A stretch of DNA of 64,000 nucleotides from Batrachochytrium dendrobatidis JAM81 (Eukaryota > Chytridiomycota > Chytridiomycetes > Rhizophydiales): the NCBI RefSeq assembly GCF_000203795.2, contig NW_006281102.1, positions 476,567-540,566 of the forward strand. Direction: 5' to 3'. The translations under genes were made by a program, and so were the position numbers. Positions 56,313-64,000 of the stretch are shown here, one piece after another; the stretch's first letter is position 1, and the number at the start of each line of letters is the position of its first letter. A model generated the notes under the pieces. It was not told where the DNA came from. It made no database searches and worked only from the letters and a program-made list of their open reading frames with translations.

Positions 56313-57254
56313 CTAATCCTCCAGAACTTTACCGAGAATGTAGTTGCTTTCATCGATATAGTCGGATGCTTTTTTTGTTTTAGATTTGATTTCCATTTCC
56401 AATAGTTCTATCTCTACTTGAATGTCATTGCATTGTTTAGCATCACGTTCTTTAATCTGGGCACTCTGTTCGGATTCACTGTCTGCATTAGTATCGGACT
56501 CTGCACCAGCCTCCAATTCTTTTAGGCACTTTTTTAACTTTTTTTGGAGTTTAAGCAGCTGAAGTTTGAGTGAGAGTGCTGTATGAACGATTGAAACACC
56601 TTGATTTCTCAACACGGATCCATAGCTTAAATAGGCTTCAACGTTTCTGCCTACAAAGACAGGGAATTGGGATTTTGACGAAGAAGCTTGAGGGGTTGGA
56701 TTTGGATTTGGCTTTGATTTAGGATTTGGTTTCGAATTGAGATTGGGATTTGGTCTTGGGTTAGGTCTCAGATTGGGATTTGGCTTTGGATTTGATCCCA
56801 GTTTTGGATTTGACTTTGGATTTGGCTTTGATTTGGGATTGGGGTTTGGATTTGGTCTTGGGTTAGGTTTTGGATTTAGACTGGGATTTGGTCTGGGATT
56901 TGGATTTGATCTCAAATTTGGATTTGGTCTTGGGTTAGGTTTTGGATTTAGACTGGGATTTGGTCTGGGATTTGGATTTGATCTCAAATTTGGATTTGGT
57001 CTTGGATTGGGATTTGGTCTTGGATTTGGATTTGACCTTAGATTGGGATTTGGATTTGGCTTTGATTTGGATTTGGGATTTGGTTTCGGATTGGGATTTG
57101 GATTTGGGTTGTGAAGCTGTAAATTGCTATTAGAATTGGATGAACTGGCTTGCGGTGATGGTGTTGGTGGATCGACATTATCAGGTAAAATCGGAGATGC
57201 TATAATGCTTCCATGCAAGAGCATCAAAAAACCCAGAGTAAAATTCATAATCAT
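56313..57254 (-). CDS. Secreted Asn-Pro repeat protein with C-terminal helix
   Basis: Single exon, 313 residues (an in-frame ATG at 57248 would shorten it by two). The start MIMNFTLGFLMLLHGSIIAS is a signal peptide. A Ser/Asn linker leads into about 120 residues of NP-dipeptide repeats in which Asn-Pro alternates with Lys, Arg, Leu or Ser (for instance NPRPNPNLRSNPNPRPNP). The C-terminal 110 residues are different: GRNVEAYLSYGSVL, then a charged amphipathic helix LKLQLLKLQKKLKKCLKEL and an acidic linker. The G-F-rich open frame on the plus strand is a shadow of this repeat. It is probably a surface or secreted protein; I know no family for it. A TATA box (57331) lies 77 bp upstream and a TIR half-copy just downstream. 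Confidence 0.7.
   Translation of the reverse strand: MIMNFTLGFLMLLHGSIIASPILPDNVDPPTPSPQASSSNSNSNLQLHNPNPNPNPKPNPKSKSKPNPNPNLRSNPNPRPNPNPRPNPNLRSNPNPRPNPSLNPKPNPRPNPNLRSNPNPRPNPSLNPKPNPRPNPNPNPKSKPNPKSNPKLGSNPKPNPNLRPNPRPNPNLNSKPNPKSKPNPNPTPQASSSKSQFPVFVGRNVEAYLSYGSVLRNQGVSIVHTALSLKLQLLKLQKKLKKCLKELEAGAESDTNADSESEQSAQIKERDAKQCNDIQVEIELLEMEIKSKTKKASDYIDESNYILGKVLED
56703..57109. repeat. Tandem-repeat tract encoding the Asn-Pro array
   Basis: About 400 bp of imperfect 6-bp-based units (GGATTT/GGGATTTGGT on the plus strand). Within it a block of about 78 bp (from TTGGATTTGGTCTTGGGTTA-type sequence around 56855 and again around 56920) is duplicated almost exactly, showing recent array expansion. 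Confidence 0.75.
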
Positions 57255-57330
57255 TTGACAGGCTAGTTTCTGATTATATCAGATATTGCTGTTGTAAAAA
57301 ATAATTAGAAAAGCCAGAGAGATGAGCAGG

Positions 57331-57337
57331 TTTTATA
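57331..57337 (-). promoter_or_regulatory. TATA box of the Asn-Pro repeat gene
   Basis: TATAAAA on the minus strand (TTTTATA on the plus strand), 77 bp before the ATG at 57254. Confidence 0.45.
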
Positions 57338-57339
57338 CG

Positions 57340-57932
57340 AGAATTAAGAATAGTAATAACGGCATCTTTACTCATTATTTTGAATTATGAAGGGACGATT
57401 GAGGTTCAACATTTCCACCACTCAGTATTTGGTCACTTTCACAGCTCAAAGCATACGCCCTAGTATATACCAATGGCCAGTCGTTGAAATAAAGGGCGTT
57501 GAAAATATGCAAGCCTTTTCCATTCATGCAAAACAAGCTTGATGCTAGAGATGTTGCAAATATAGATGGTAACACAAGGGCAAGGTAGCCCCAAACGCTT
57601 TTGTCGTATAGCACAACACAACCCTTGAAGATCCTTGAAAATAAGGCTTTCTATATCACTATGCAAGGGACAGCATGAAGCCATTTTCAGTAGGTCAAGG
57701 TTTGACATGGTAGAAACAAAGTGGATATGGGCTAGAGAAGGCAACACAACACCCTAAACCCTGCTAGGTCACGTCCTTCCAATAGACACTGCTGGTTAAT
57801 AAAAGCATAGTGTTCTAGCTAAAAAGGGAAGGAGTTGCCTGCCATCTCTACTAATCGCTGCTCAGTGATCATTCTGTTTTGCCTTTATATCTGCCTACAA
57901 GGTTGCTAGAACTCCACTACTATACAGCTCTG
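57340..57932. other. Divergent intergenic region between two secreted-protein genes
   Basis: About 590 bp. Two overlapping open frames on the minus strand (57375-57747) have no signal peptide or domain, and I do not support them. The right part should be the promoter of the Ser/Asn-rich gene. Confidence 0.4.
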
Positions 57933-58787
57933 ATGAAGTCAAGCTTGATTGCCAGTCTTGCTCTGGTAACGTCTACTACGGCACAATTAGTACCGCCAGG
58001 ATTTAACGAAAACCACATACAGACAGTTAAACCAGCTCCGAACCAAAAGACAGTATATTGGTGGAAATATTGGTGGAAACCACATCCTAACCAACCAAAT
58101 ACTATGTCATGGAAACGAACGTACTGGTACAATCATAATACAAACCAATGGGAAAGCTCCACTACACAAAGTCAGGAGCAGCAGAAGGAGCAGCAGCAGG
58201 TATCGACTGGGAAAACGACTCAATCGGTTGCACACACCCAACAACACGGATCTAAAACACAGTCTACTACAAATACAAGTAAATCCGCATCTGGTAAAAC
58301 AAATAACCACTCGCATTCTAGTGCTTCCAAATCAGATTCAAATGATGATGACGATGACGATGATGATAGTGGTGGCAAGAATAGCAATCATGGCAGCTCT
58401 TCATCGACAAAGAATTCTGCAAATTCAAATAAAGCTACTTCGCATGGCAAATCAAGCTCACAAACGAATACCGGATCGCAGCAGTCCAATAATAGCTCAA
58501 CACAAGGTAAAAATGCCTCAAATAGCCCTAGTAAAACAAATGCATCGGTTACCAAACAAAAGCAACCACCCGCAGCAACTTCTAATACACAAGCTGAATC
58601 ACCTAGTAGTCAACCATCTCTAGTCTCGAAACAAGGTCAGGTTGAAGGAACCTCGGCTCCATCGACACCACCACAAGGACATAATGCAAATGATGCAAAC
58701 ACAGCAAGCTGGGTGTTGGCTGTGGCAACTCCAAACATAACCACATACTTTGGGTTGGCTCTTTTGACCATAGGAGTTTTGTTTTGA
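57933..58787 (+). CDS. Secreted Ser/Asn-rich, probably GPI-anchored surface protein
   Basis: Single exon, 284 residues from the ATG at 57933, chosen because MKSSLIASLALVTSTTAQ is a signal peptide. The mature N-terminus is aromatic and basic (VYWWKYWWKPHPNQPNTMSW, then KRTYWYNHNTNQWES). The long middle is Gln/Ser/Asn/Thr-rich with an Asp run of about eight (SNDDDDDDDDSGG), suited to heavy O-glycosylation. The C-terminus is a hydrophobic stretch (NITTYFGLALLTIGVLF) ending at the stop, as in GPI-attachment signals, although TASWVLAVATP before it is not a classic omega region. The stop is followed after one base by a TIR element. No family recognised; likely cell-surface. Confidence 0.68.
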   Translation: MKSSLIASLALVTSTTAQLVPPGFNENHIQTVKPAPNQKTVYWWKYWWKPHPNQPNTMSWKRTYWYNHNTNQWESSTTQSQEQQKEQQQVSTGKTTQSVAHTQQHGSKTQSTTNTSKSASGKTNNHSHSSASKSDSNDDDDDDDDSGGKNSNHGSSSSTKNSANSNKATSHGKSSSQTNTGSQQSNNSSTQGKNASNSPSKTNASVTKQKQPPAATSNTQAESPSSQPSLVSKQGQVEGTSAPSTPPQGHNANDANTASWVLAVATPNITTYFGLALLTIGVLF

Positions 58788-58788
58788 T

Positions 58789-59303
58789 TTACAGCCATAT
58801 TCACGTAAACGGAACACTTGTGTACTTTTAATGTTTTCGCTTCAGAATACGCAATATTGCTGCGTATTCCTACTAAAGATTGACTTTTCAATTGACGTTT
58901 TCAATTCTTCAATAAATGCATTGTTCATCATATGATGCTTACAATCAAACTATAGTTTTGAACTGAGATTATCTCCTTTTTGGTGCAACCACATATTGTA
59001 CAATTACCAGATCCCCCGATTACAATCCAGATACTAGGTTTGACTGTTGTCCATCAAATTCATTTGTTATAATTGTAACATCAAATACGTTTGCGTTCTA
59101 GTTCAATTACAGCGATTGCATGTCTCAGTAATGTAGAGTTGGAGATTGAACATTTGTCCAGCTTTTATACAAAAATGAGCACAAATACCTGTCAGCCTTG
59201 CCAACAAGCTCAGTACACAATGTCAAGTAAATTCGGTAAACTATCACACCATGAAATCAACTTTTTTATTTAATGTTCCTCTTTACGTGAATACAGCAGT
59301 GAT
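58789..59303 (+). repeat. TIR element, about 515 bp, abutting the Ser/Asn-rich gene
   Basis: Left end TTACAGCCATATTCACGTAA (58789) then ACGGAACACTT; right end TTTAATGTTCCTCTTTACGT then GAATACAGCAGTG (to about 59303). It begins one base after the TGA of the preceding gene and so forms its 3' UTR. Interior right part matches the half copy ending at 56280. Confidence 0.72.
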
Positions 59304-59517
59304 ATGTATTCATTCCAAGCCTCGACTATACTAAAGCGGTGCACAGGTAACATTTAATCAGAGATGAATTATGAATTTTAAAGTATACATGAAATTAAAA
59401 CAAATTGGACAAAGTTTGGATTGGTTTATTTCAAGACAATATGAATGGATATAACAAAGACCCCCAAACGGATATGTAGGAAACAAATGAGAAAAGCTTG
59501 ATTGAGCAGCTTTTGAA

Positions 59518-60477
59518 TTAACCATGATACATGGGAGCAGTCAAACCAAGAATATTTCCAGGAGGAGTATAGTGACAAACCAGGTATTGAGCCTGACCAC
59601 TGCGCGAAGTAGCACATCCGACCTGAGTTGTTCCACGCCATACGAGCTGAGTGTAGTGTCCATATTTCTCAAACTGAGCATTTAGGGAAATAGGACGTCC
59701 ATCGTATTGAGAGTATTCAGCGAAAAAGGTCTGAAGCCCGTGAACACAGTCAAGATTGATGTTACCCGTGGCGCGGTCGAGATTCTCTCCAGAACGCGAA
59801 TGGCTCAAAGTGTTGGTAGCAGCAAGGTAGTTGGCCCAAGATTGAGCAGAGGATTCCTCTGAGCGCGACCAGGAGAGGGGTTGAACACCAACTAAAGAGC
59901 GGTAGTAGTTGTGAGCATCTAGACATTTTTTTTGAGAATCACCGAGACCAGAGTTGCCTGGCTGGCGAGGGGGAGGTCGTATAGGTGAAGGTGCAGGTGG
60001 TTTTGGAGACGGCTTTGGCAGAGGTTTTGGTAAAGGTTTTGAGGATGGCTTTGGCAGAGGTTTTGGCAATGGTTTTGGGGATGGCTTTGGGGATGACTTT
60101 GGTAAAGGTTTTGGGGATGGTTTAGTTGGAGGATGATGAGGAGTATGAGAAGGAATAGGTCTAGGTACTGGATGCGTGGGCGAACGAGGAGGGGAGTGCA
60201 CGGTTGTGGCTTGATGTTTCTGGGTAGTATGTGATGAGCAAGGAGCATGGGGTTCATATGAATGATACTTCTTGTTTTCGTTTTCGATATCCTCCATCTT
60301 TTCAGGATCACGTCGCCTCCAGTCGCCTAGTGGTGCACCACGTAGCGGTATACCTGCAGCGCCTACTTGTGAATCATTCGTTTGCTTGTCTGAATTAGAA
60401 GCGGACATGGGAGTAGCACCCACAAGAGTATACAACCCTGTGGCCAACACGGCAACAATCACAGTAATAGTCTTCAT
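59518..60477 (-). CDS. Secreted CAP/SCP/PR-1 domain protein with Pro-Lys stalk
   Basis: Single exon, 319 residues. The signal peptide is MKTITVIVAVLATGLYTLVG. It is followed by a propeptide-like segment containing DWRRRDPEKMED, then a stalk of PKP/PLPK repeats (KPLPKPLPKPSPKP). From about residue 180 there is a complete CAP domain: KKCLDAHNYYRSLVGVQPLS, SAQSWANYLAATNTLSHSRS with GENL, HYTQLVWRGTTQVGCATSRS and YLVCHYTPPGNILG. The CAP-cavity residues (His of HNYYR, Glu of GENL, His of HYTQLVW) are visible. CAP proteins bind sterols or lipids or act outside the cell; function here is unassigned. A TATA box lies about 100 bp upstream. Confidence 0.92.
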   Translation of the reverse strand: MKTITVIVAVLATGLYTLVGATPMSASNSDKQTNDSQVGAAGIPLRGAPLGDWRRRDPEKMEDIENENKKYHSYEPHAPCSSHTTQKHQATTVHSPPRSPTHPVPRPIPSHTPHHPPTKPSPKPLPKSSPKPSPKPLPKPLPKPSSKPLPKPLPKPSPKPPAPSPIRPPPRQPGNSGLGDSQKKCLDAHNYYRSLVGVQPLSWSRSEESSAQSWANYLAATNTLSHSRSGENLDRATGNINLDCVHGLQTFFAEYSQYDGRPISLNAQFEKYGHYTQLVWRGTTQVGCATSRSGQAQYLVCHYTPPGNILGLTAPMYHG

Positions 60478-60575
60478 TGATAATATTAATGCAAGATCAA
60501 AAGGAAATGGTTAAAGTAAAACAAGTTGGAGTTACGGCAGGTTGGTGAATAAAAAAAGTAGATGAACTTGTCATA

Positions 60576-60582
60576 TTTTATA
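60576..60582 (-). promoter_or_regulatory. TATA box of the CAP-protein gene
   Basis: TATAAAA on the minus strand (TTTTATA at 60576-60582), about 100 bp upstream of the ATG at 60477 and just left of the next TIR element. Confidence 0.4.
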
Positions 60583-60604
60583 ATTCTATCAAGATCCAGA
60601 CCAA

Positions 60605-61068
60605 TTACAGCCGTATTCACTAAAATGGAGCAAAATAAGGGTACCAAACTACATAATAAACGGCCAGTCCCATGAAATGATAATTTCCACCAAATTTACT
60701 ACATAATTGTACTAAACTCGTTCACTGGTCTTTCTCCTGGTGATTGATATGGAAACAATGATTGCATTCTCGAGACTATTTTTTAAACTAAAACGCGAAT
60801 GTATCTGATTTTAGGATACAGAGGTTTGAAACCATCAGAACAATCAGATTCGATGATTGGTTTCAAACTTGTCGATTGTAGAATCTATGACTGCCAAAAT
60901 GAAGAAACAGCACACTCAGACTATGGTTTGTATTGTATGATGAACGTTGTGTCAGTTTGTAATAGGAAAACTGGATATTTAATCACTGGATATTTTGGAG
61001 TAGGATCGAGGAAATCACTGTAAGATGCAGAAAGGCGTTCTATTTTGCATGAATACAGCAGAAAAATG
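60605..61068 (+). repeat. TIR element, about 465 bp
   Basis: Left end TTACAGCCGTATTCACTAAA then ATGGAGC; right end GGCGTTCTATTTTGCATGAA then TACAGCAG. Interior family blocks include CATAATAAACGGCCAGTC, CCATGAAATGATAATTTCCA and TCTCCTGGTGATTGATATGG. The open frame 60799-61023 lies wholly inside and has no features of a gene. Confidence 0.7.
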
Positions 61069-61319
61069 ATGAGACTGGCAATGAAGGTCAAGATCTAGTA
61101 AAGTCTGGCATTCCCTTGCTCCACATTCACTTTAAATGGTTTGCGGCAGGTTAATTTAAACAGTCCAAGCTGCTTAAACATTTGCACACTCAGGTGTGGG
61201 AAACCTACTTACACCTGAATTTACGGGTTGCTGAAGCAGTACAAGGCGTTTTGAATCTGATCTACGTGACCAAAGTTCATTCACCAACACATTTGGCTGA
61301 TCTGCTAATGATAGATATG
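61069..61319. other. Spacer between two TIR elements
   Basis: About 250 bp with a short imperfect inverted repeat around CACTCAGGTGTGGGAAACC / TACACCTGAAT; no gene seen. Confidence 0.4.
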
Positions 61320-62066
61320 GCATATATCATCACAGCCATATTCATGTAGGGTGGAGCACTATCATGCAGTTATTATTCTAGAATATACAATGGTTAAACG
61401 CTTGTTGCTTTCCTACTACAAATTGATTCGAGTAAACATTCTCAGCCTCAGTGTCTGGAATTGCTTGACAAAGTCATTCTTATTATACTCGAGTCATTTT
61501 CTGCAAGGTTCATAAATTGACAGTATGAAACTGTAGTGTAGTTGCAACTATCACAATATTAATGTCTGTTGACCGGTTGGTAAACCATGTCTAGTCAGAC
61601 AGTGTTGTTTTGTGGTATGTTGTCTAGAATAACATGGATGTTTGGAAATGTTGCATGTCACTGTTTAGAAAGTCTTGAAAGACATCCGAGTTGCAAGAGC
61701 TGATGAGATTGAACAGAAACCAAACAGATGGGACTTGGATTCACAAGCCACGACTGGACAGTATGTTGTTGAAGATGTTGGTTTTACACACAACCATGGA
61801 ATATCTGGCACAACCATGGAATATCTGACAACCATGGCACCAAAGAAACTCTTGTGTTTTGGAAACTCACATCAGATAGGCTCTAGTTCAAGAGAACAAT
61901 CTCAAGAATGCAACCATACATGCCAATCACCAAGAGATCAGTCGACTGGTGGGTTCAAAAACAATGCTGTCCAGCAAACTGACACACCATTTTATGAGAC
62001 CGGTCGCTTACTATACTTTGACTCTTGTTCAGTGTTTCATTTTATGTGAGTATGGCGGTGAAATGA
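61320..62066 (+). mobile_element. 747-bp TIR element, copy 2 (inverted relative to copy 1 at 47594)
   Basis: Reverse complement of 47594-48340 along its entire length, with only rare single-base differences (for example AGGGTGG versus AGGATGG near 61352 and CTCAGCC versus CTCGGCC near 61440). Similarity stops abruptly at both ends, which defines the element. It starts 250 bp from the neighbouring TIR element and ends about 130 bp from the enoyl-CoA hydratase stop codon. Confidence 0.82.
61675..62049 (+). CDS. 124-codon ORF carried by the 747-bp element (copy 2)
   Basis: Same predicted protein as at 47611-47985. Its last residues overlap the terminal repeat. A possible upstream exon starts at an ATG near 61588 (MSSQTVLF), followed by a GT...TTTAG interval ending just before 61667. 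No known domain recognised. Confidence 0.35.
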   Translation: MKDIRVARADEIEQKPNRWDLDSQATTGQYVVEDVGFTHNHGISGTTMEYLTTMAPKKLLCFGNSHQIGSSSREQSQECNHTCQSPRDQSTGGFKNNAVQQTDTPFYETGRLLYFDSCSVFHFM

Positions 62067-62194
62067 ACAAAGCGAAATCAAACTACTGGACTTTATTTTT
62101 GAGAAAAGGACAAGATGAAAAGCTTAATGGCATGCAAGCCAAGATCAAAGCAATACATCAAGTGAAACAATGCAAGAAATCAATTGGCATTGAT

Positions 62195-63252
62195 TTATTC
62201 GTGAGTAAAGTTGGCCTTGCGCTTTTCAGCAAATGCGGCCATGCCTTCCTTTTGGTCCTTCTGTAAGTTGATTGAAAAAATAGAGTGAGATACAGCAGCC
62301 ATATACACATTGATAAATATAATGCGTAATACTAGTGCATAACTTACGGTGCCAAAAGTGCAGTGGAACAGACGACGTTCCAAGTCAAGACCCTCAGATA
62401 AAGACATCTCGAATGCTAAACACAAAGGTTAGTGATGATTGTAGCAAGACAGTTCAGAAATAGCAATGTGGCTTACACTTGTTGACGGCCTCCTTGGCCA
62501 TCATGACAACAGGCTGGGAATATGAAGCAATTTTTGCAGCCGATTTGACAGATTCGGCAACAAGCGAGTCGACAGGGAAAATACGAGCAACAAGACCAGC
62601 CTTTTCGGCATCCTGAGCAGACATCATGTCACCAGTAAGAACCAGGTCCATGGCCTTTGCTTTTCCAACAGCCTGAGTCAGACGCTGACTTCCACCTGCA
62701 CCAGGAATGGTTCCCAGTTTGATCTCGGGTTGACCAAACTTTGCAGTCTCACCAGCGTAGATCATGTCGCACATCATGGCAACTTCACAGCCACCGCCAA
62801 GAGCAAAGCCATTTACAGCAGCAATGATGGGTTTTCGGATGGAGACAATGCCAGTCCAGTCAGCAAGAAAGTTTGACTTGTAGTTGCCAACAAAAGTATT
62901 TGTAGCCATTTCTTTGATATCGGCACCAGCAGCAAAAGCCTTTTCACTGCCAGTGAGAACCATGGCGCCGACAGTAGAGTCCTTGTCAAAGTCAACAAGA
63001 GCATCGTTAAGTTCCTTCATAAGAGCAGCATTGAGTGCATTGAGGGCCTTGGGTCTGTTGAGAGTGACGATGCCAACATTGCCTTGACGAGAAACCAGAA
63101 TGTTCTGGTAGGATTTGGTAGAGAGAGCTAACAAGAGTGGATCAGAAAAAGTAAAAAATCGACATGAAGCAAGTGTATCTACCTTGTGCAGAGACAGAGA
63201 ATGCACGAGCTGAGCGAGGAACAGCAGCGATCGATCGAGTGATGGAGAACAT
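62195..63252 (-). CDS. ECHS1: Mitochondrial enoyl-CoA hydratase (short chain)
   Basis: Hydrates 2-enoyl-CoA in mitochondrial beta-oxidation and branched-chain amino acid breakdown. Four exons, 63252-63183, 63127-62477, 62415-62348 and 62260-62195, splice in phase to 284 residues. Exon 1 is the presequence [20 protein letters not shown]. The crotonase fold is complete: [15 protein letters not shown], the oxyanion-hole segment [12 protein letters not shown], the [20 protein letters not shown] block with the first catalytic Glu, and [19 protein letters not shown] with the second. After the third exon the C-terminus ends [17 protein letters not shown], as in ECHS1. A minus-frame ORF that reads through intron 1 is not the protein. 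A CACGTG site lies 106 bp upstream. Confidence 0.96.
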
Positions 63253-63357
63253 TGCAGCAGCGGATTCAATCGTATGTAAGTAGATTCAACTGTAGATCAA
63301 ATCTGACGGATTTAACCCCACAGAATTTTGGTATGGTAGCACATGATCTACTAAAAT

Positions 63358-63363
63358 CACGTG
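63358..63363. promoter_or_regulatory. CACGTG motif upstream of ECHS1
   Basis: ATCACGTG about 106 bp before the ECHS1 start, next to the left end of the TIR element at 63377. Same core as the other promoter sites. Confidence 0.42.
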
Positions 63364-63376
63364 TTTATAAAGAAAT

Positions 63377-63826
63377 CAGCTGTGTTCGCGTAAAATACAG
63401 CCGTCTGTTTTAGTTTGAAATATATAATGATTGAATATCCAGTTTTCTTATTATATATCGACATTCTTAATTCAACAACCATTATTGATGCGTAAAAGTC
63501 AAACTCATATTTGTTGTATTTTAATATCATATACGCTTGTGTTCTAGTTCAAGAAAACAGATTGCACGCCTCGGGAGAGTTTTCATGCGAATCATCCAAT
63601 GCCATGATACTTGATTGAAGCGAAATAAAAGCTGGATATTAAACAAGTATGAGATTTACTGAATCCGTAAGCATTCATTTAATTTCATTCACTAAATTAA
63701 GCACCAATCGACTAATACGCTCGACAGTTTTGTCCAGTAAATTCAAAACGGTCGTGTCATGAGACTGTTTATCATATTTTGACATTTTATTTAGTTTTCC
63801 ACTTTACGTGAATACGACTGTAATTT
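63377..63826 (+). repeat. TIR element, about 450 bp, between ECHS1 and the last gene
   Basis: Left end CAGCTGTGTTCGCGTAAAAT; right end TTTAGTTTTCCACTTTACGT then GAATACGACTGTAA. Interior blocks in reverse orientation (TTTGTCCAGTAAATTCAAAA, TCATGAGACTGTTTATCATA) match the family. It fills most of the gap between two genes that start with the same presequence DNA. Confidence 0.7.
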
Positions 63827-63850
63827 CAGAACAGTTAATCTACTGCTACC

Positions 63851-63962
63851 ATGTTCTCCATCACTCGATCGATCGCTGCTGCTGCTCGCTCAAATGCTCG
63901 ATTGAGTTCTCCAGCTTTGTTTTCTTCTGTTCGTCCCATGTCCCTTTCTGCTGTGGTCGATT
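63851..63962 (+). CDS. First exon of a mitochondrial-type gene (partial, runs off the window)
   Basis: ATG 63851 opens [20 protein letters not shown], a mitochondrial presequence continuing to SSVRPMSLSAVVD, where a GTACGT donor follows (63963). The first 31 nt of the reading frame are identical to those of ECHS1 and the next 11 differ at only two positions; the product of the rest is unknown. It might be a paralogue of ECHS1 or a different matrix protein that shares the targeting exon. Confidence 0.6.
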
Positions 63963-64000
63963 GTACGTTGTGTTTGTAGACTGGTTGTTTTTGTCCTACC

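Noticed and set aside
56737..57114. Gly-Phe-rich open frame on the plus strand
   Set aside because: It is the complementary reading of the Asn-Pro repeat tract and has no start context or signal peptide.
57375..57747. Two overlapping minus-strand ORFs (79 and 95 codons)
   Set aside because: No signal peptide, domain or splice partner found; they overlap in different frames in an intergenic region.
62454..63269. Long read-through form of ECHS1 starting MNPLLQ
   Set aside because: It translates intron 1; splicing 63182-63128 gives a proper presequence and conserved start.
1..64000. tRNA or rRNA genes
   Set aside because: I searched by eye for cloverleaf-like and rRNA core sequences and could support none; a tRNA covariance scan would be needed to exclude them.

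Overview
This is nuclear DNA from a fungus, most likely a flagellated chytrid (Rhizophydiales/Batrachochytrium-like; genus is an inference). Evidence: many short GT-AG introns (mostly 50-110 nt), a chitin-synthase export chaperone (CHS7), a dynein-2/IFT intermediate chain (DYNC2I2/WDR34, kept only in ciliated or flagellated lineages), a Slo/BK-type potassium channel, and AT-rich intergenic DNA. Exon joins were worked out by hand from splice sites and reading phase. Most joined models give a whole number of codons with no internal stop.

Region 1 (1-46.6 kb) is gene-dense housekeeping DNA. In order: MDE1 (methionine salvage, partial, -), MGM1/OPA1 dynamin (+), SNF4/AMPK-gamma (+), ZW10 (+), QCR6 (+), a divergent RhoGAP-like protein (-), RPS5 (-), DDX42 helicase (+), a Slo-like K+ channel with an unusual selectivity filter (-), an F-box/LRR protein (-), mitoribosomal mL38 (+), DYNC2I2 (-), CHS7 (+), a GNAT acetyltransferase (-), a DUF4436 membrane protein (-), an ABC-F ATPase (-), guanylate kinase (-), a mitochondrial PP2C/PDH phosphatase (-), NIT2 omega-amidase (-), a large Ras-like protein (-) and a GT71 mannosyltransferase (-). 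Promoters of several of these genes share a CACGTG core.

Region 2 (about 46.6-62.1 kb) is sparse and accessory. It holds a ferric-reductase/NOX-like oxidoreductase, a GT32 glycosyltransferase and four secreted or surface proteins with low-complexity repeats: a His/Gln/Pro pentapeptide-repeat protein, an Asn-Pro repeat protein, a Ser/Asn-rich probable GPI protein and a CAP/PR-1 protein with a Pro-Lys stalk. These are interleaved with a family of short (about 400-750 bp) terminal-inverted-repeat elements. Two 747-bp copies are nearly identical, lie in opposite orientation about 13 kb apart and carry the same 124-codon ORF. Single copies or half-copies also occur in Region 1: just after the SNF4 stop, inside a DUF4436 intron, and in the NIT2/Ras-like gap.

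Region 3 (62.2-64 kb) returns to housekeeping: mitochondrial enoyl-CoA hydratase (-), and the first exon of another mitochondrial-type gene (+) that begins with almost the same presequence DNA.

The most noteworthy observations are the TIR element family with its ORF-carrying inverted pair, the secreted-repeat-protein cluster it is embedded in, the Slo-like channel with TSGLST where TVGYGD is expected, the 5-nt and 18-nt microexons in RPS5 and QCR6, and the shared presequence on either side of an element at the right edge.
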